Positions 28,605 to 38,912 of a stretch of DNA of 64,000 bases are shown in pieces. Below the pieces are notes generated by a model, which worked only from the letters and a program-made list of their open reading frames with translations, did no database searches and was not told the origin of the DNA. Every line of letters starts with the position of its first letter. Within the stretch, counting starts at the first letter, position 1. The stretch comes from Thalassoglobus sp. JC818 (GTDB lineage Bacteria; Planctomycetota; Planctomycetia; Planctomycetales; Planctomycetaceae): NCBI RefSeq assembly GCF_040717535.1, contig NZ_JBFEFI010000002.1:248001-312000 (forward strand), given 5' to 3'. The translations under genes were made by a program, and so were the position numbers.

Positions 28605-29718
28605 ATGGCCATGGACAGCGAACTTCGAGACTCCGCAACGACCCTGATGGAGCGCATCGTTCAACTTAAGGACTCTCTTTGACTACGATCAGAAAGTCGA
28701 ACGAGTCGAAGAAATCGACCAGCTTATGGCGGGGCCAACTTTCTGGGATGATCAGGAGAAAGCCCAGGAGTTGATCAAAGAACTCCAGCGCCTCAATGCT
28801 GTCATTAAGCCCATGCAGAAACTCGTCACCGGAGCTGGTGACATTGAGGTTCTCATGGAGTTTGCCGAGATGGAAGAGGGGGATAGCTCGCTCGACGAGT
28901 TACGGCAGACGGTCGACAAGCTCTCGAAAGATCTTGAGTCGATGGAGCTGCAGGCCAGTATGAAGAACCCGGAAGACGCCGGGAACGCATACATGACCAT
29001 TCAGGCTGGCGAAGGGGGAACAGACGCAGCGGACTTCTGCGAGATGCTGATGCGCATGTATCTTCGCTGGTTTGAAGTCAACGACTACGACGTTGAAATC
29101 GTCGACCAGTCCGAGGGCGAAGAAGCTGGACTTCGAAATGTCACGATGCACGTCAAAGGGGATTATGCGTTCGGGTATCTCAAGGGAGAGACCGGAAACC
29201 ATCGGTTGGTGCGGATCAGCCCGTTCGACTCAGCAGGTCGCCGGCATACTTCGTTCGCGGCTGTCGACGTGATCCCCGATCTCGGTGAGACCGAAGTGAT
29301 TGAAGTCGACTGGGACAAAGATGTTCGCGAAGATACCTATCGTTCAGGCGGAGCGGGGGGACAGCACGTCAATAAGACCGATTCAGCGGTGCGATTGACT
29401 CACCTGTCCACGAACGTTGTCGTCCAGTGTCAAAGTGAACGGAGCCAACACAAAAACCGTGCTGCTGCTCGAAAAATGCTTCAGGCGAAGCTGTTCCAGA
29501 TTGAACAGGACAAACAGAGCGCAGCGACAGCTGCGCGGCGTGGAGAGAAGTCGAAGATCGGCTTCGGTGGCCAGACGATCCGTCACTACGTGTTGCAGCC
29601 TCAGCAATTCGTGAAAGATGATCGAATGGATCTGAAGTTGAGCAATCCGTTCGAGATTCTCGATGGAGATCTGGATGAGTTGATCGAAGCATACCAGCGG
29701 TGGAGCATTGCAAAGTAG
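28605..29718 (+). CDS. prfB: Peptide chain release factor 2, programmed +1 frameshift
   Basis: Release factor for UGA and UAA stop codons. The gene needs a +1 frameshift: the zero frame starts at ATG 28605 (or 28611), runs MAMDSELRDSATTLMERIVQ and hits TGA at 28680-28682, just after CTT. Reading then continues in the +1 frame from GAC 28681. The slip site CTT-TGA-C is the classical one, with an AAGGA Shine-Dalgarno-like element four bases before CTT. The rest of the protein is complete: SPF anticodon tripeptide in RISPFDSAGRRHTSF, GGQ in GGAGGQHVNKTDSAVR. A Ser stands where E. coli K-12 has Thr246. The downstream frame also has an ATG at 28726 that might mislead annotation. Confidence 0.95.
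28671..28683 (+). promoter_or_regulatory. prfB frameshift site (CTT TGA C)
   Basis: The zero frame reads GAC TCT CTT TGA, and shifting by one base gives GAC TAC GAT. An AAGGA element upstream would pair with the 16S rRNA tail to promote the slip. RF2 thereby autoregulates: low RF2 favours frameshifting and more RF2. Confidence 0.92.
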
Positions 29719-29774
29719 GATGTCTCGGCATCCAGAGAACATGGCGGGATTGGGCCGAATCAGGTTGAAGTCAA

Positions 29775-30332
29775 ATGATCATTGAAGGTCTGTGTACCAC
29801 GACAAATCCAGACGGGAGTACGAACATCGCCCCGATGGGTCCCATCGTGAATGATGAGTTGACGTCTTTTCTGTTTCGCCCTTTTCAGTCTTCCGCGACA
29901 TTCCAAAATCTGCAGTCCACTCGATGTGGCGTTTTTCATGTCACTGATGATGTTGGGATCATCGCCCGTGCTGCCATTGGAACGTTGTCCGAAATGCCCC
30001 ATCTGATTCCAGCACAGTCCGTTGATGGGCAGGTTGTGGCTTCCGCCTGTCGCTGGTACGAGTTCGAAGTCGTCTCAATTGATGACTCTCAAGCACGCAG
30101 CGAAATTCGAACGCAGCTGAAACACACCGGAACTCTTCGAGAATTCTGGGGCTACAACCGGGCGCGTCATGCGATTCTCGAAGCCTCGATCCTGGCGACT
30201 CGCCTGCAACTGCTCAAAGCCGAAGAGGTTCGCAAGCAGATCGAACGACTTCAGGTAATCGTCGATAAAACTGCGAACGACGCCGACAAAGAGACGTTTC
30301 AGCTTCTTGTGAGTTTTATCGACAATCATTAG
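29775..30332 (+). CDS. DUF447 family protein
   Basis: This 185-residue protein matches DUF447: an N-terminal flavin-reductase-like split barrel (IIEGLCTTTNPDGSTNIAPM, then FRPFQSSATFQNLQSTRCGVFHVTDDV) and a helical C-terminal part beginning at GYNRARHAILEASILATR. DUF447 genes are found in methanogens, methylotrophs and planctomycetes and have been linked by occurrence to tetrahydromethanopterin C1 metabolism. Exact function is not settled. No other C1-pathway gene is in this window. It lies 56 bases after prfB on the same strand. Confidence 0.85.
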   Translation: MIIEGLCTTTNPDGSTNIAPMGPIVNDELTSFLFRPFQSSATFQNLQSTRCGVFHVTDDVGIIARAAIGTLSEMPHLIPAQSVDGQVVASACRWYEFEVVSIDDSQARSEIRTQLKHTGTLREFWGYNRARHAILEASILATRLQLLKAEEVRKQIERLQVIVDKTANDADKETFQLLVSFIDNH

Positions 30333-30564
30333 CGCGACGCACTCATCAAGAGAGTAGACAGTTACGTTGAATGAGTATCGAGGAAGTCGCGCAAGAAAGA
30401 CCGGCGAACTCCTGAGTTGAGTGCCATAGCCCGCGATGAAACAAAGCCATCGCAACTAATGCACTTTTTAACTCCTGGGTATTGTTAAAGCATTTTTTGA
30501 TTTGGTGTGCACGAACTCGCACGGCCATTTAACTTGTGAAACATCGCAAGCGAGTGCACAAGAA

Positions 30565-30579
30565 AGAGCAACTTGCTCT
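30565..30579. promoter_or_regulatory. Small palindrome before gltX
   Basis: AGAGCAA and TTGCTCT flank a single base, about 34 bases upstream of the gltX start. It might be an operator or a leader hairpin. There is no further support. Confidence 0.25.
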
Positions 30580-30612
30580 AAGACAACCGTTTAGATTGAT
30601 TGGTATTGATTC

Positions 30613-32199
30613 ATGTCGACAGTTCGAACTCGATTTGCTCCCTCGCCGACGGGGTATATGCACATTGGCGGAATGCGGACTGCACTCTTCAACTGGCTGT
30701 GGGCTCGGCACACCGGCGGCAAGTTCATCCTCCGAATTGACGATACCGATCAGGCTCGCAATGTCGACGATGCACTGAGCCCCATCCTCGAAGCATTCAA
30801 GTGGCTCGGTCTTGATTGGGATGAAGGTCCTGAAATCGGTGGAGAATATGGACCTTACTTTCAGTCTGAGAGATCCGAATTCTACATCGCAGCAGTTGAG
30901 AAACTCCTGGCATCCGGTCACGCGTATCATGACTTCGATCCGCCCGAACTCGTCCAGCAGGATCGTGAAACGGCCGAACAAGAAAAGCGTCAGTTCCTCA
31001 ACGTTCGTCGGTCGTTGGAGTTGAGCGACGGTGAAAAGCAGCAGTACCTGGAAGAGGGACGACCATCGGTCATTCGCTTGCTTGTTGACCGAAGTCAAAA
31101 GGTCTCAGTCGATGATCACATTCGCGGACACGTCGAGTGGGACTGCGGACTGATTCCCGATCCGGTTATTATGAGAGGAGATCAAACTCCGCTCTATAAC
31201 TTCGCAACAGTTGTCGACGATGCTGCGATGGAGATCACACATGTGATTCGAGCCGAAGAACACCTTACGAATACGGCCGTTCAAGTGCTCATCTATCAGG
31301 CTCTGGGCTACGACGTTCCGGAGTTCGCACACATTCCATTTGTGGCTGCGCCGGGAACAAAAGAGAAGCTTAGCAAGCGAGATAAGAAACTCGAAAAGTA
31401 TAAAAAGAATCCTCAGTTTAAGAAGCTTTTCGATATCGCGGATGCCGTCTTTCCGAAGTTAAACCTGGGAAGCTCGGTGACACTCAATCCCGTCATGGTC
31501 GCTTACTATCGGGAAGCTGGTTTTCTCCCGGAAGCGATTATCAACGGGTTGTCACGACTCGGATGGTCACTCGATGACAAGACGGAGAATATGTCTCGCG
31601 AGTTTGTGATCGAAAACTTCTCGCTGGACAGAATTGTCAAAGCTTCGGCCGGTCTCGATCCAGATAAGTTGTTGTCGTACCAGGAATACTGGATGGAGCA
31701 ACTCTCGACAGACGAGAAGTACGACATGTGCCTTCCGTTCCTGCAGCGTGCAGGATTCGTTGGAGAAGAAATCTCCTCAGAGCAGCGCGCCCAGATTTGC
31801 CGTTTGATTGAAGCTTCTGGGGACCGATTGAAACTTGCCAGCGACATTCTCGCCTTCGATGAATTCCTCGTTGCTGATGAAGATCTGACGTACGACGAAA
31901 AGGCATTCGCGAAGAGACTCGTCAAACCTGAGAGGGCCGTTGAGATTCTCCGTGACTATCGATCTGTTCTCGCGGACTCCAAAGACTTCACCGCAGTAGC
32001 GCTGGAGAGTGAATTCAAATCATGGATGGAAGCGAACAACCTCGGGTTTGGCGACATTATTCATTCCCTTCGCGTCGCGACTACCGGAAAGGCATCTGGC
32101 TTGGGAATGTTCGAAGCGTTGGAACTACTCGGTCGCGAATCTTCACTCGCCCGAATTGATCGAGCTATCCAAAAGGCTGAGAGCGAAAAGTCTGAGTGA
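30613..32199 (+). CDS. gltX: Glutamyl-tRNA synthetase, with insertion
   Basis: Class I aminoacyl-tRNA synthetase charging tRNA-Glu (and tRNA-Gln in species lacking GlnRS). It has 528 residues. The HIGH-type motif is [18 protein letters not shown], and the KMSKS-type loop is KLSKR (31366-31380). The catalytic domain also has [12 protein letters not shown] and [12 protein letters not shown]. Compared with E. coli GltX, about 35 residues are inserted right after KLSKR, a Lys-rich stretch ([20 protein letters not shown]), before the usual [16 protein letters not shown]. The C-terminal anticodon-binding domain is present. Whether the enzyme discriminates tRNA-Gln cannot be told by eye. The start ATG 30613 opens [14 protein letters not shown]. 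Confidence 0.95.
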   Translation: MSTVRTRFAPSPTGYMHIGGMRTALFNWLWARHTGGKFILRIDDTDQARNVDDALSPILEAFKWLGLDWDEGPEIGGEYGPYFQSERSEFYIAAVEKLLASGHAYHDFDPPELVQQDRETAEQEKRQFLNVRRSLELSDGEKQQYLEEGRPSVIRLLVDRSQKVSVDDHIRGHVEWDCGLIPDPVIMRGDQTPLYNFATVVDDAAMEITHVIRAEEHLTNTAVQVLIYQALGYDVPEFAHIPFVAAPGTKEKLSKRDKKLEKYKKNPQFKKLFDIADAVFPKLNLGSSVTLNPVMVAYYREAGFLPEAIINGLSRLGWSLDDKTENMSREFVIENFSLDRIVKASAGLDPDKLLSYQEYWMEQLSTDEKYDMCLPFLQRAGFVGEEISSEQRAQICRLIEASGDRLKLASDILAFDEFLVADEDLTYDEKAFAKRLVKPERAVEILRDYRSVLADSKDFTAVALESEFKSWMEANNLGFGDIIHSLRVATTGKASGLGMFEALELLGRESSLARIDRAIQKAESEKSE

Positions 32200-32212
32200 C
32201 CGGGAAAGCGGC

Positions 32213-33787
32213 CTAAGTATCGTCCGAAGCTTGAGGTTGACCGTCGACCGGATTCTTCGGCGGTGAATTTTGTTTCAGCGCGACTTCAGCGACTGCGTCC
32301 GGAAGTGGGGGAGAAAACTCCACGACATTCAGCCAGCGATTGACCGGGACTTCCCAGGCATCATGTCGAAAGGGCTCTTTGAGCGGGACGACCCAGCTGG
32401 GATACTTCCAACTCAACGGAACAGCGGCCAGATCGACGTTGGGATCAATCATCAGCTGTGGTTTTCGACCGTTGAGCGAGACGAGTGCGATCGTTCGAAT
32501 TTCCAGATCGCGGTAACCGATGGCTGCGAGTTCGTCCTGAATGTGATGACACAATTGGTGGATCAAGCGCGGGTCACGTGAAACGACAGCCAGCTGGCGA
32601 ATGGTGACGAAGTCCTTCAAGTCAATCATCCCGGTTCGGCCGGTCGCTGGATCGGTGGCGTAGACTGCGAGCGCCTGCTGTTTGGCACGCAGCAACATAT
32701 GCCACGAGAAGTGATGACCGTATTCATCCCAGTTCGGATCTCGCTGAAAGAGAAAGTGTCGAAACGGCATCAGCGACTGAAATGCGACGAAGGCGATGAG
32801 ACAAGCTGTCGTCAACTGCTTTGAAAACCTAGACATCGAAAAAGTCACCAGATCGGTCGAGGGGCGATGTCGAATCCCCGTCAGACGGGAGACCACGCGC
32901 GTTGGCCAGTCGGGTTCAAAGTAGACTGTCGTTGCGAGGATCATCAGCCAAGGGAAGATTCCAATAGTCCACGTGAATGCATTAGTCAGGTGAAAACCCA
33001 GGCACAGGAGAAACGCCAGAAGGCGAGTCGGTTTCCAGAGCAAGGCTGGGACAATCAACAGATCGAACAGCAGTCCACCCCAGACGAACATTTGCACGAC
33101 GGTTTCGCTGTCGAGGAACTGACTGAGCATACCGGTTTCCAGAGCGGAGTCGAAATTCAATCGCATCGGCTGACCACGCAACCAATCCGCGTTGATTTTC
33201 GCGATCCCTCCGAAGAAATAGGGGACACCAATCTCAAAACGCAACATCCACAGAGTCCAGCGGGGCACAGCGAACGAGCGAATCTCTGGATGAAGCAAAG
33301 CGTCGATTGAGAACGCACGATTGGCCGGCAGAAACGGCATCATCCAGCTCAGAATGGTGACCAGGTAATAGTGATTCTGGTAGTAACACTTGTCGCACAG
33401 GAAGATGTACGTGAACAGGACCGCAAAAGCTGTTGCAGCGATGCGATACCAGAATCCGATCGCGATCAGAACTCCGCAGACGACCATGGCTGCGAAGACT
33501 AAATGCATCCCGTGGACGGTTGTTTCTCCGATGGTTGTCTGGAAATCCCACGGAGCAATCCATTCGAACCCGTCATATGTGAAGTGAAACAATGGGTCGA
33601 CGTAGTAGTAGTTGATCTCCTCAATGCTTTTTGAGGAGAACCAGGCCATCACAAGCCCGAAACTGATGCGGTAGACGATCAGCCAGTCGATGGAAACGCC
33701 TTCAAACAAATATTCGCTGAAGGGGATCTTACTCGTCTGTTTTTCCTCAGACGGCAGATTTGGCGGGTTGTGAAATGCCTCGGTCAT
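32213..33787 (-). CDS. Vitamin K-dependent gamma-carboxylase homologue (HTTM)
   Basis: Polytopic membrane protein of 524 residues with the HTTM domain, the bacterial form of human GGCX. Membrane helices run from about residue 35 to 300 (for example LVFAAMVVCGVLIAIGFWY, LLAFLLCLGFHLTNAFTW), followed by a soluble C-terminal part. H139 in YYQNHYYL aligns with human GGCX H160, and K197 in GGIAKINADWLRGQPM aligns with K218, the proposed catalytic base. Both are offset by exactly 21 residues, so the alignment between them has no gaps. In animals the enzyme carboxylates Glu on clotting proteins. Bacterial homologues (for example in Leptospira) have unknown targets. No epoxide reductase (VKOR) or obvious substrate is next to it. 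Confidence 0.93.
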   Translation of the reverse strand: MTEAFHNPPNLPSEEKQTSKIPFSEYLFEGVSIDWLIVYRISFGLVMAWFSSKSIEEINYYYVDPLFHFTYDGFEWIAPWDFQTTIGETTVHGMHLVFAAMVVCGVLIAIGFWYRIAATAFAVLFTYIFLCDKCYYQNHYYLVTILSWMMPFLPANRAFSIDALLHPEIRSFAVPRWTLWMLRFEIGVPYFFGGIAKINADWLRGQPMRLNFDSALETGMLSQFLDSETVVQMFVWGGLLFDLLIVPALLWKPTRLLAFLLCLGFHLTNAFTWTIGIFPWLMILATTVYFEPDWPTRVVSRLTGIRHRPSTDLVTFSMSRFSKQLTTACLIAFVAFQSLMPFRHFLFQRDPNWDEYGHHFSWHMLLRAKQQALAVYATDPATGRTGMIDLKDFVTIRQLAVVSRDPRLIHQLCHHIQDELAAIGYRDLEIRTIALVSLNGRKPQLMIDPNVDLAAVPLSWKYPSWVVPLKEPFRHDAWEVPVNRWLNVVEFSPPLPDAVAEVALKQNSPPKNPVDGQPQASDDT

Positions 33788-34289
33788 GGAAAAGGAATCA
33801 ACGTGTTTGTTCGCAATCGCGTGTTCGTCTCAGTCAGTTGACTCAGGTCTTCTGCCGACAGGACGAAAGACGCTCTTGCAGTGAAAGAAGGGAAGCTATG
33901 GCTCAGAACGGGTTGTCGCATGCGCAGCTCCGACCACAAAATTCAACAGTTGAATCTTACGGAGAAAAGCATTGGTTTGTGTTAAGAATTGGTGAGATTG
34001 CAGCGAGCGTTTCCACTGTAGTTCTTAACCGTTTGTGGTTATTAAATTCATGTAAGCGAATCGATATATTTGCCACTTTAATTGTGTGAAGAGATTTGCT
34101 GTCGATCTTCACGCAACTCGTCTTCCGTTGTTCACGTTCGGGCTTCCGCGCGAAATTCTCCTCTGAATCTCACTTCCAGAACCTTTCACTGAGCAGCCGC
34201 AATTGTTGTACTTCGGCCGTCGTAACCGAAGTCGACTGCTCTCGGGTCGGCCGGACTGTCTTACAGTAATCACGTGGAGGATTTTGGGA
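33788..34289. other. Divergent region upstream of carboxylase and DUF1559 genes
   Basis: About 500 bases between two divergent genes. A small stem (ACTTCGG with CCGAAGT, nine-base loop, 34210-34232) sits in the probable leader of the DUF1559 gene, and a GGAGG stands at 34276-34280. Otherwise the region is AT-rich toward 34000-34090 and holds no convincing gene. Confidence 0.45.
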
Positions 34290-35285
<996 letters not shown>

Positions 35286-35523
35286 TTTTGGTCAAATTGC
35301 CTTGCATGTCGGTGTTCTTCCAGAACTATTCAACGTCATCGGATATGGGAGTTCGCCGGTATGCAAGTTTTGGGTTTTAAACTTTAAACTTAGATCACGA
35401 ACGAACTGATCGAGTCTTTGATGTCTTCCGGAATCAACTGATCGCCAGTTGAGTATCCGGCATCAGGTTTTTCTTGAGACTTCATCGGTCGGGTCGAACA
35501 CTGCGAAAACAGGAACGAAGAAG

Positions 35524-35979
35524 ATGCGAGAGTGTTTTGTTGCGATGATTGCCGCATGCTGTCTGGTCGGTTGTGGTGGTGGGCTGGAAGAGTTTACGAC
35601 CGCTCCTGTCACCGGAAAGGTGATGTGCAAAGGGGAACCCCTGGCGAGAGCATACGTCGCATTCAACCCGCTCCGAAAAGGGGAGTCGGCAGTCGTTGGA
35701 AAGCAGGGATTCGCGATCACAAACGAAAATGGCGAGTTCGTTCTCGGGACTTACGATCAGACCGACGGTGGAGTGATCGGCGAGCATAGCGTCCGCGTTT
35801 GGCTCATGGGCGAGTCATGTGATTGCGTCGTTGGCGATTCAGTTGAAGTGCGGAAAGTGGAAGTGAAAGGTGGAGAGGACAACGAATTCACCTTCGAGCT
35901 CCCAGAAGCAAACCGCCGCCAGAAGATGATGCAAGACGAACAAGCTGCGGAAGAGCGAGATGACGAAGAAGACGAGTAA
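35524..35979 (+). CDS. Lipoprotein with carboxypeptidase-regulatory-like fold
   Basis: This 151-residue protein starts at ATG 35524 (AGGAACGAAGAAG before it). The signal peptide MRECFVAMIAACCLVGCGGG ends in a good lipobox (LVGC). The middle shows the transthyretin/CarboxypepD_reg-like pattern common in planctomycete DUF1559 partners: APVTGKVMCKGEPLARAYVA, then ITNENGEFVLGTY and GEHSVRVWL. The tail is charged and ends in a run of Asp and Glu (AAEERDDEEDE). It follows the DUF1559 gene and probably belongs to the same surface module. Function unknown. Confidence 0.82.
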   Translation: MRECFVAMIAACCLVGCGGGLEEFTTAPVTGKVMCKGEPLARAYVAFNPLRKGESAVVGKQGFAITNENGEFVLGTYDQTDGGVIGEHSVRVWLMGESCDCVVGDSVEVRKVEVKGGEDNEFTFELPEANRRQKMMQDEQAAEERDDEEDE

Positions 35980-36122
35980 TCGGACGGATGTGTAGCTGGT
36001 TAGTAATCAGAGAGTTAGAACTAACTAGAGTCGTGGCTGTCCTAAATCTTAATACGTCTGCGAGTTGATTGTTACTGTTGATGATTTTGCTGTTCACGTA
36101 TTGTCGTGTATTAGTAATACGG

Positions 36123-37541
36123 ATGAATAAGTATATGTTGAAGTTTCAAGCGTTCTTTCAAAGTTCTCTGGCCGTGGCTGTTTGTCTGGCGCCGATGAGT
36201 GCCTGGGGTCATGGTCCGGAAGATGGTCATGTGCATGGTCCACCCGTTGCGCGTCCTGAACGCGTTTACGAGCCGACCGTCGTGCCTGATCGAATTGTTC
36301 TGACCTGGACGGGTGATCCAGCGACGACACAAGCTGTGACATGGCGGACTTCGACTGAAGTTCGTCAAGGATTGGCGGAAATTGCGGTCGCTGACAGCGG
36401 CCCTGGATTTCCTGAGAAGGCCGTTCAGGTCGAGGCAACAGCTCAGGCGTTGCTGACCGATTTGAGCACTGCTCACTATCACACCGTTGAATTTGCAGAT
36501 CTTGAATCCTCCACCAAGTACGCGTATCGCGTAGGCGATGGAGGAAACTGGAGTGAATGGTTTCACTTCACAACTGCCAGCGACGCAGCGGAACCGTTTT
36601 CGTTCATCTATTTCGGTGACGCACAGAATAACGTGCGATCGATGTGGTCACGTGTGATTCGGGAAGCATACGGCGATGCTCCGGATGCAGCCTTCTTCCT
36701 GCATGCTGGCGATCTCATTAACTCTGCCGAGTCGGATGGAGAATGGGGAGAGTGGTTCGGAGCTGGGGCATTTCTCAATGCAATGGTTCCCAGCGTGGCT
36801 GTCCCGGGGAATCATGAGCAGGTCAAACAGGCTGACGGAACTCGTCGATTGTCACACCATTGGCGACCGACCTTTGCATTCCCAACGAATGGTCCTGTCG
36901 GATTGGAAGAATCCTGTTACACGCTCGTGTACCAGGGAGTTCGAATTATCGGGATGAACAGCAATCTACAGCAGGAAGATCAGGCTGTCTGGTTGCGTAA
37001 AGTCCTCGAACAGAACGAGTGTCCATGGGTTGTGTGTACTTTTCACCATCCGATGTACTCGACCGGAAAAGGACGCGACAACACTGAGCTGCGAAACATC
37101 TGGAAACCGATCTTCGATGAATTCAAAGTTGATCTCGTCCTGCAGGGACACGATCACACTTACGGCCGAACAGGACTTCACACACCTCTCGCAGGTGCGG
37201 AAGCTGAGCCTGAGCCGGAGAACGAAGAAGTTCCGACGGTGGGAACTGTTAACGTGCCGACGGGAGTGAACAACGTCGATCCGACAACTGGAACCGTCTA
37301 TGTTGTTTCAGTCAGTGGACCAAAGATGTACAACATTCAGCCGCACCCGTTCATGGAACGTGTTGCTGAAGATACACAGCTCTATCAGATCATCCATATT
37401 GATGGGGACAAGCTTCGCTTTGAAGCACGCACCGCGATTGGCGATTTGTACGATGCATTCACTCTCGTCAAGCGGGAGGGAATGATCAACGAAATGATTG
37501 AAGAAGTTCCGAACACTCCGGAACGACGACGAGCTCCATAA
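36123..37541 (+). CDS. Purple acid phosphatase-like metallophosphoesterase
   Basis: Predicted secreted phosphoesterase of 472 residues. ATG 36123 gives a signal peptide ending near MSAWG, followed by a His-rich segment (HGPEDGHVHGPP) that may bind metal. An N-terminal fibronectin-like domain (PDRIVLTWTGDPATTQAVTW, then YAYRVGDG) precedes the catalytic domain, which has all five metallophosphoesterase motifs: YFGDAQ, HAGDLINS, PGNHEQ, FHHPMYSTG and QGHDHTYGRTG. That is the plant-type purple acid phosphatase architecture. A small palindrome (GTATTA/TAATAC) sits just before the start. A strong terminator follows the gene. Confidence 0.9.
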   Translation: MNKYMLKFQAFFQSSLAVAVCLAPMSAWGHGPEDGHVHGPPVARPERVYEPTVVPDRIVLTWTGDPATTQAVTWRTSTEVRQGLAEIAVADSGPGFPEKAVQVEATAQALLTDLSTAHYHTVEFADLESSTKYAYRVGDGGNWSEWFHFTTASDAAEPFSFIYFGDAQNNVRSMWSRVIREAYGDAPDAAFFLHAGDLINSAESDGEWGEWFGAGAFLNAMVPSVAVPGNHEQVKQADGTRRLSHHWRPTFAFPTNGPVGLEESCYTLVYQGVRIIGMNSNLQQEDQAVWLRKVLEQNECPWVVCTFHHPMYSTGKGRDNTELRNIWKPIFDEFKVDLVLQGHDHTYGRTGLHTPLAGAEAEPEPENEEVPTVGTVNVPTGVNNVDPTTGTVYVVSVSGPKMYNIQPHPFMERVAEDTQLYQIIHIDGDKLRFEARTAIGDLYDAFTLVKREGMINEMIEEVPNTPERRRAP

Positions 37542-37569
37542 GTTCGACGACTCAATTCTGAGATGATCA

Positions 37570-37605
37570 CGAAGCGGCCAAGGTTTTGGTCGCTTCGCTT
37601 TTTTT
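37570..37605 (+). terminator. Intrinsic terminator after the phosphatase gene
   Basis: A 12-bp stem (37570-37581 with 37586-37597, one G-T pair) around the loop GGTT is followed by seven Ts (37599-37605). Confidence 0.9.
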
Positions 37606-37909
37606 ATGGGCTGACGCGGGTCATCTGATAGCTGTATTAGAGCTGCTGACTTCCGCTCTGACTTCAATGCATTCTCTTTGCACGTAAGCGATTTCGATCG
37701 GGCAGCGTGATTGCCTACGCCAAATGTTTCGTGATGGTCACTCGACCAGTTTCTGAAAAAACAGAGATAGCAAGCAACTTTCCGGATTGGCTCACGAGAA
37801 TAGCCATGGGCACTTTGACTGAAGAGACGCGAAGCGTTTCTCGGACAGGTTGATCCGTTTTTCGACGGAATCAACTTCTTTGACAATCTCATGAGCAGGA
37901 GCGGGAGTC
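37606..37909. other. Intergenic region before the metalloprotease
   Basis: About 300 bases without a convincing gene, presumably holding the promoter of the next gene. The start at 37910 has GGAGC close upstream. I see no repeat or operator here. Confidence 0.4.
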
Positions 37910-38791
37910 ATGGCGAACGAATTTCTCTGGTATCCACGACGAAATGGCACTGGTCGACGGGGGTTGGAACTGAATGCTTCCGGTCAGGTCACCTGGGTCT
38001 ACATTCCGTATCCGCAGAAACGCTCCACGAGCTTGTTCTTGAATCGCCGGGCGGAGAAGTCGGATTTCAGCATGACCCGCAATATTCTGAAGATCACTCC
38101 TTCGTCTCGTAGCGTTGGGGGGCGTTACCCGGTGGTGGTCGAACCGACGGGAACGGGAACGACAGACGTCACAGTTGGGTCGACGACAATTCGGTTTCAC
38201 GTCACGGCCAAATCAACGCTTCGACTGGCATTCTATAACGTCAACAACGACGCACCCGGAGTCACTGACGACTACAAAACGGTATTTACTGTTTCGAAGG
38301 CAGAAAAGATGTTGACGGTCTTGCGTGCGATTTATTCTTGGCAGGGCAATCTTGACTTCACGATGACGGGACCTCCGTTGCGTTCGACATCTGCGATGTC
38401 CGAGATTGCCACAACGTTCACAGGGGGAGGCCAAATGGCGAGTCAGTTTAAGACTCTTGCCGATGGCGATGCGCATGTCACCACATTCTTCATCAACAAA
38501 TATGGGGGAAGTGGGTGGGCAGCCCAGAATGGGAAGGCGATTGTGATGGACAACACAATCGATCAGCGGATCTACGAGTTGGTCTACGCTCATGAGATTG
38601 GCCATTTTCTCGGACTGCCGCATCCAACGGGGACTGTCCAGAATAACAATCTCATGAACCAGACAGGTGTTGCGAACACTTACGGAGGACGGCAGCGGTA
38701 CAAGTCTTATCTGAACCGTGCTCAAATCGAAAAAGTGACGAACGCCTGCAACTGGGACAATCCGTATACCAGTGCTGTCTGCACGGTTTGA
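37910..38791 (+). CDS. Metzincin-like zinc protease without signal peptide
   Basis: This 293-residue protein carries the full metzincin zinc motif H228-E229-IG-H232-FLG-L-P-H238 (HEIGHFLGLPH), followed by a Met-turn-like NNNLMNQTG with M249. The N-terminal part (residues 1-100) looks beta-rich with repeated Ser/Thr, perhaps a carbohydrate-binding or Ig-like fold (VGGRYPVVVEPTGTGTTDVT). The N-terminus MANEFLWYPRRNGTG has no hydrophobic segment, so I see no Sec or Tat signal. It could stay in the cell, leave through another system, or be mis-started, but no upstream in-frame signal is visible. Substrate unknown. The next gene lies 120 bases downstream on the same strand. Confidence 0.83.
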   Translation: MANEFLWYPRRNGTGRRGLELNASGQVTWVYIPYPQKRSTSLFLNRRAEKSDFSMTRNILKITPSSRSVGGRYPVVVEPTGTGTTDVTVGSTTIRFHVTAKSTLRLAFYNVNNDAPGVTDDYKTVFTVSKAEKMLTVLRAIYSWQGNLDFTMTGPPLRSTSAMSEIATTFTGGGQMASQFKTLADGDAHVTTFFINKYGGSGWAAQNGKAIVMDNTIDQRIYELVYAHEIGHFLGLPHPTGTVQNNNLMNQTGVANTYGGRQRYKSYLNRAQIEKVTNACNWDNPYTSAVCTV

Positions 38792-38912
38792 TGTTTGACG
38801 TCGAGTTGTCTGCAAATTGCCGGTGACTTCCTTCGTGGCGATGGAACATTCGGGATGGTAATCTGTACAGCAGATTCCGTTGAGAATGTTCGATCTCAGA
38901 AGGGAGCGGCTG

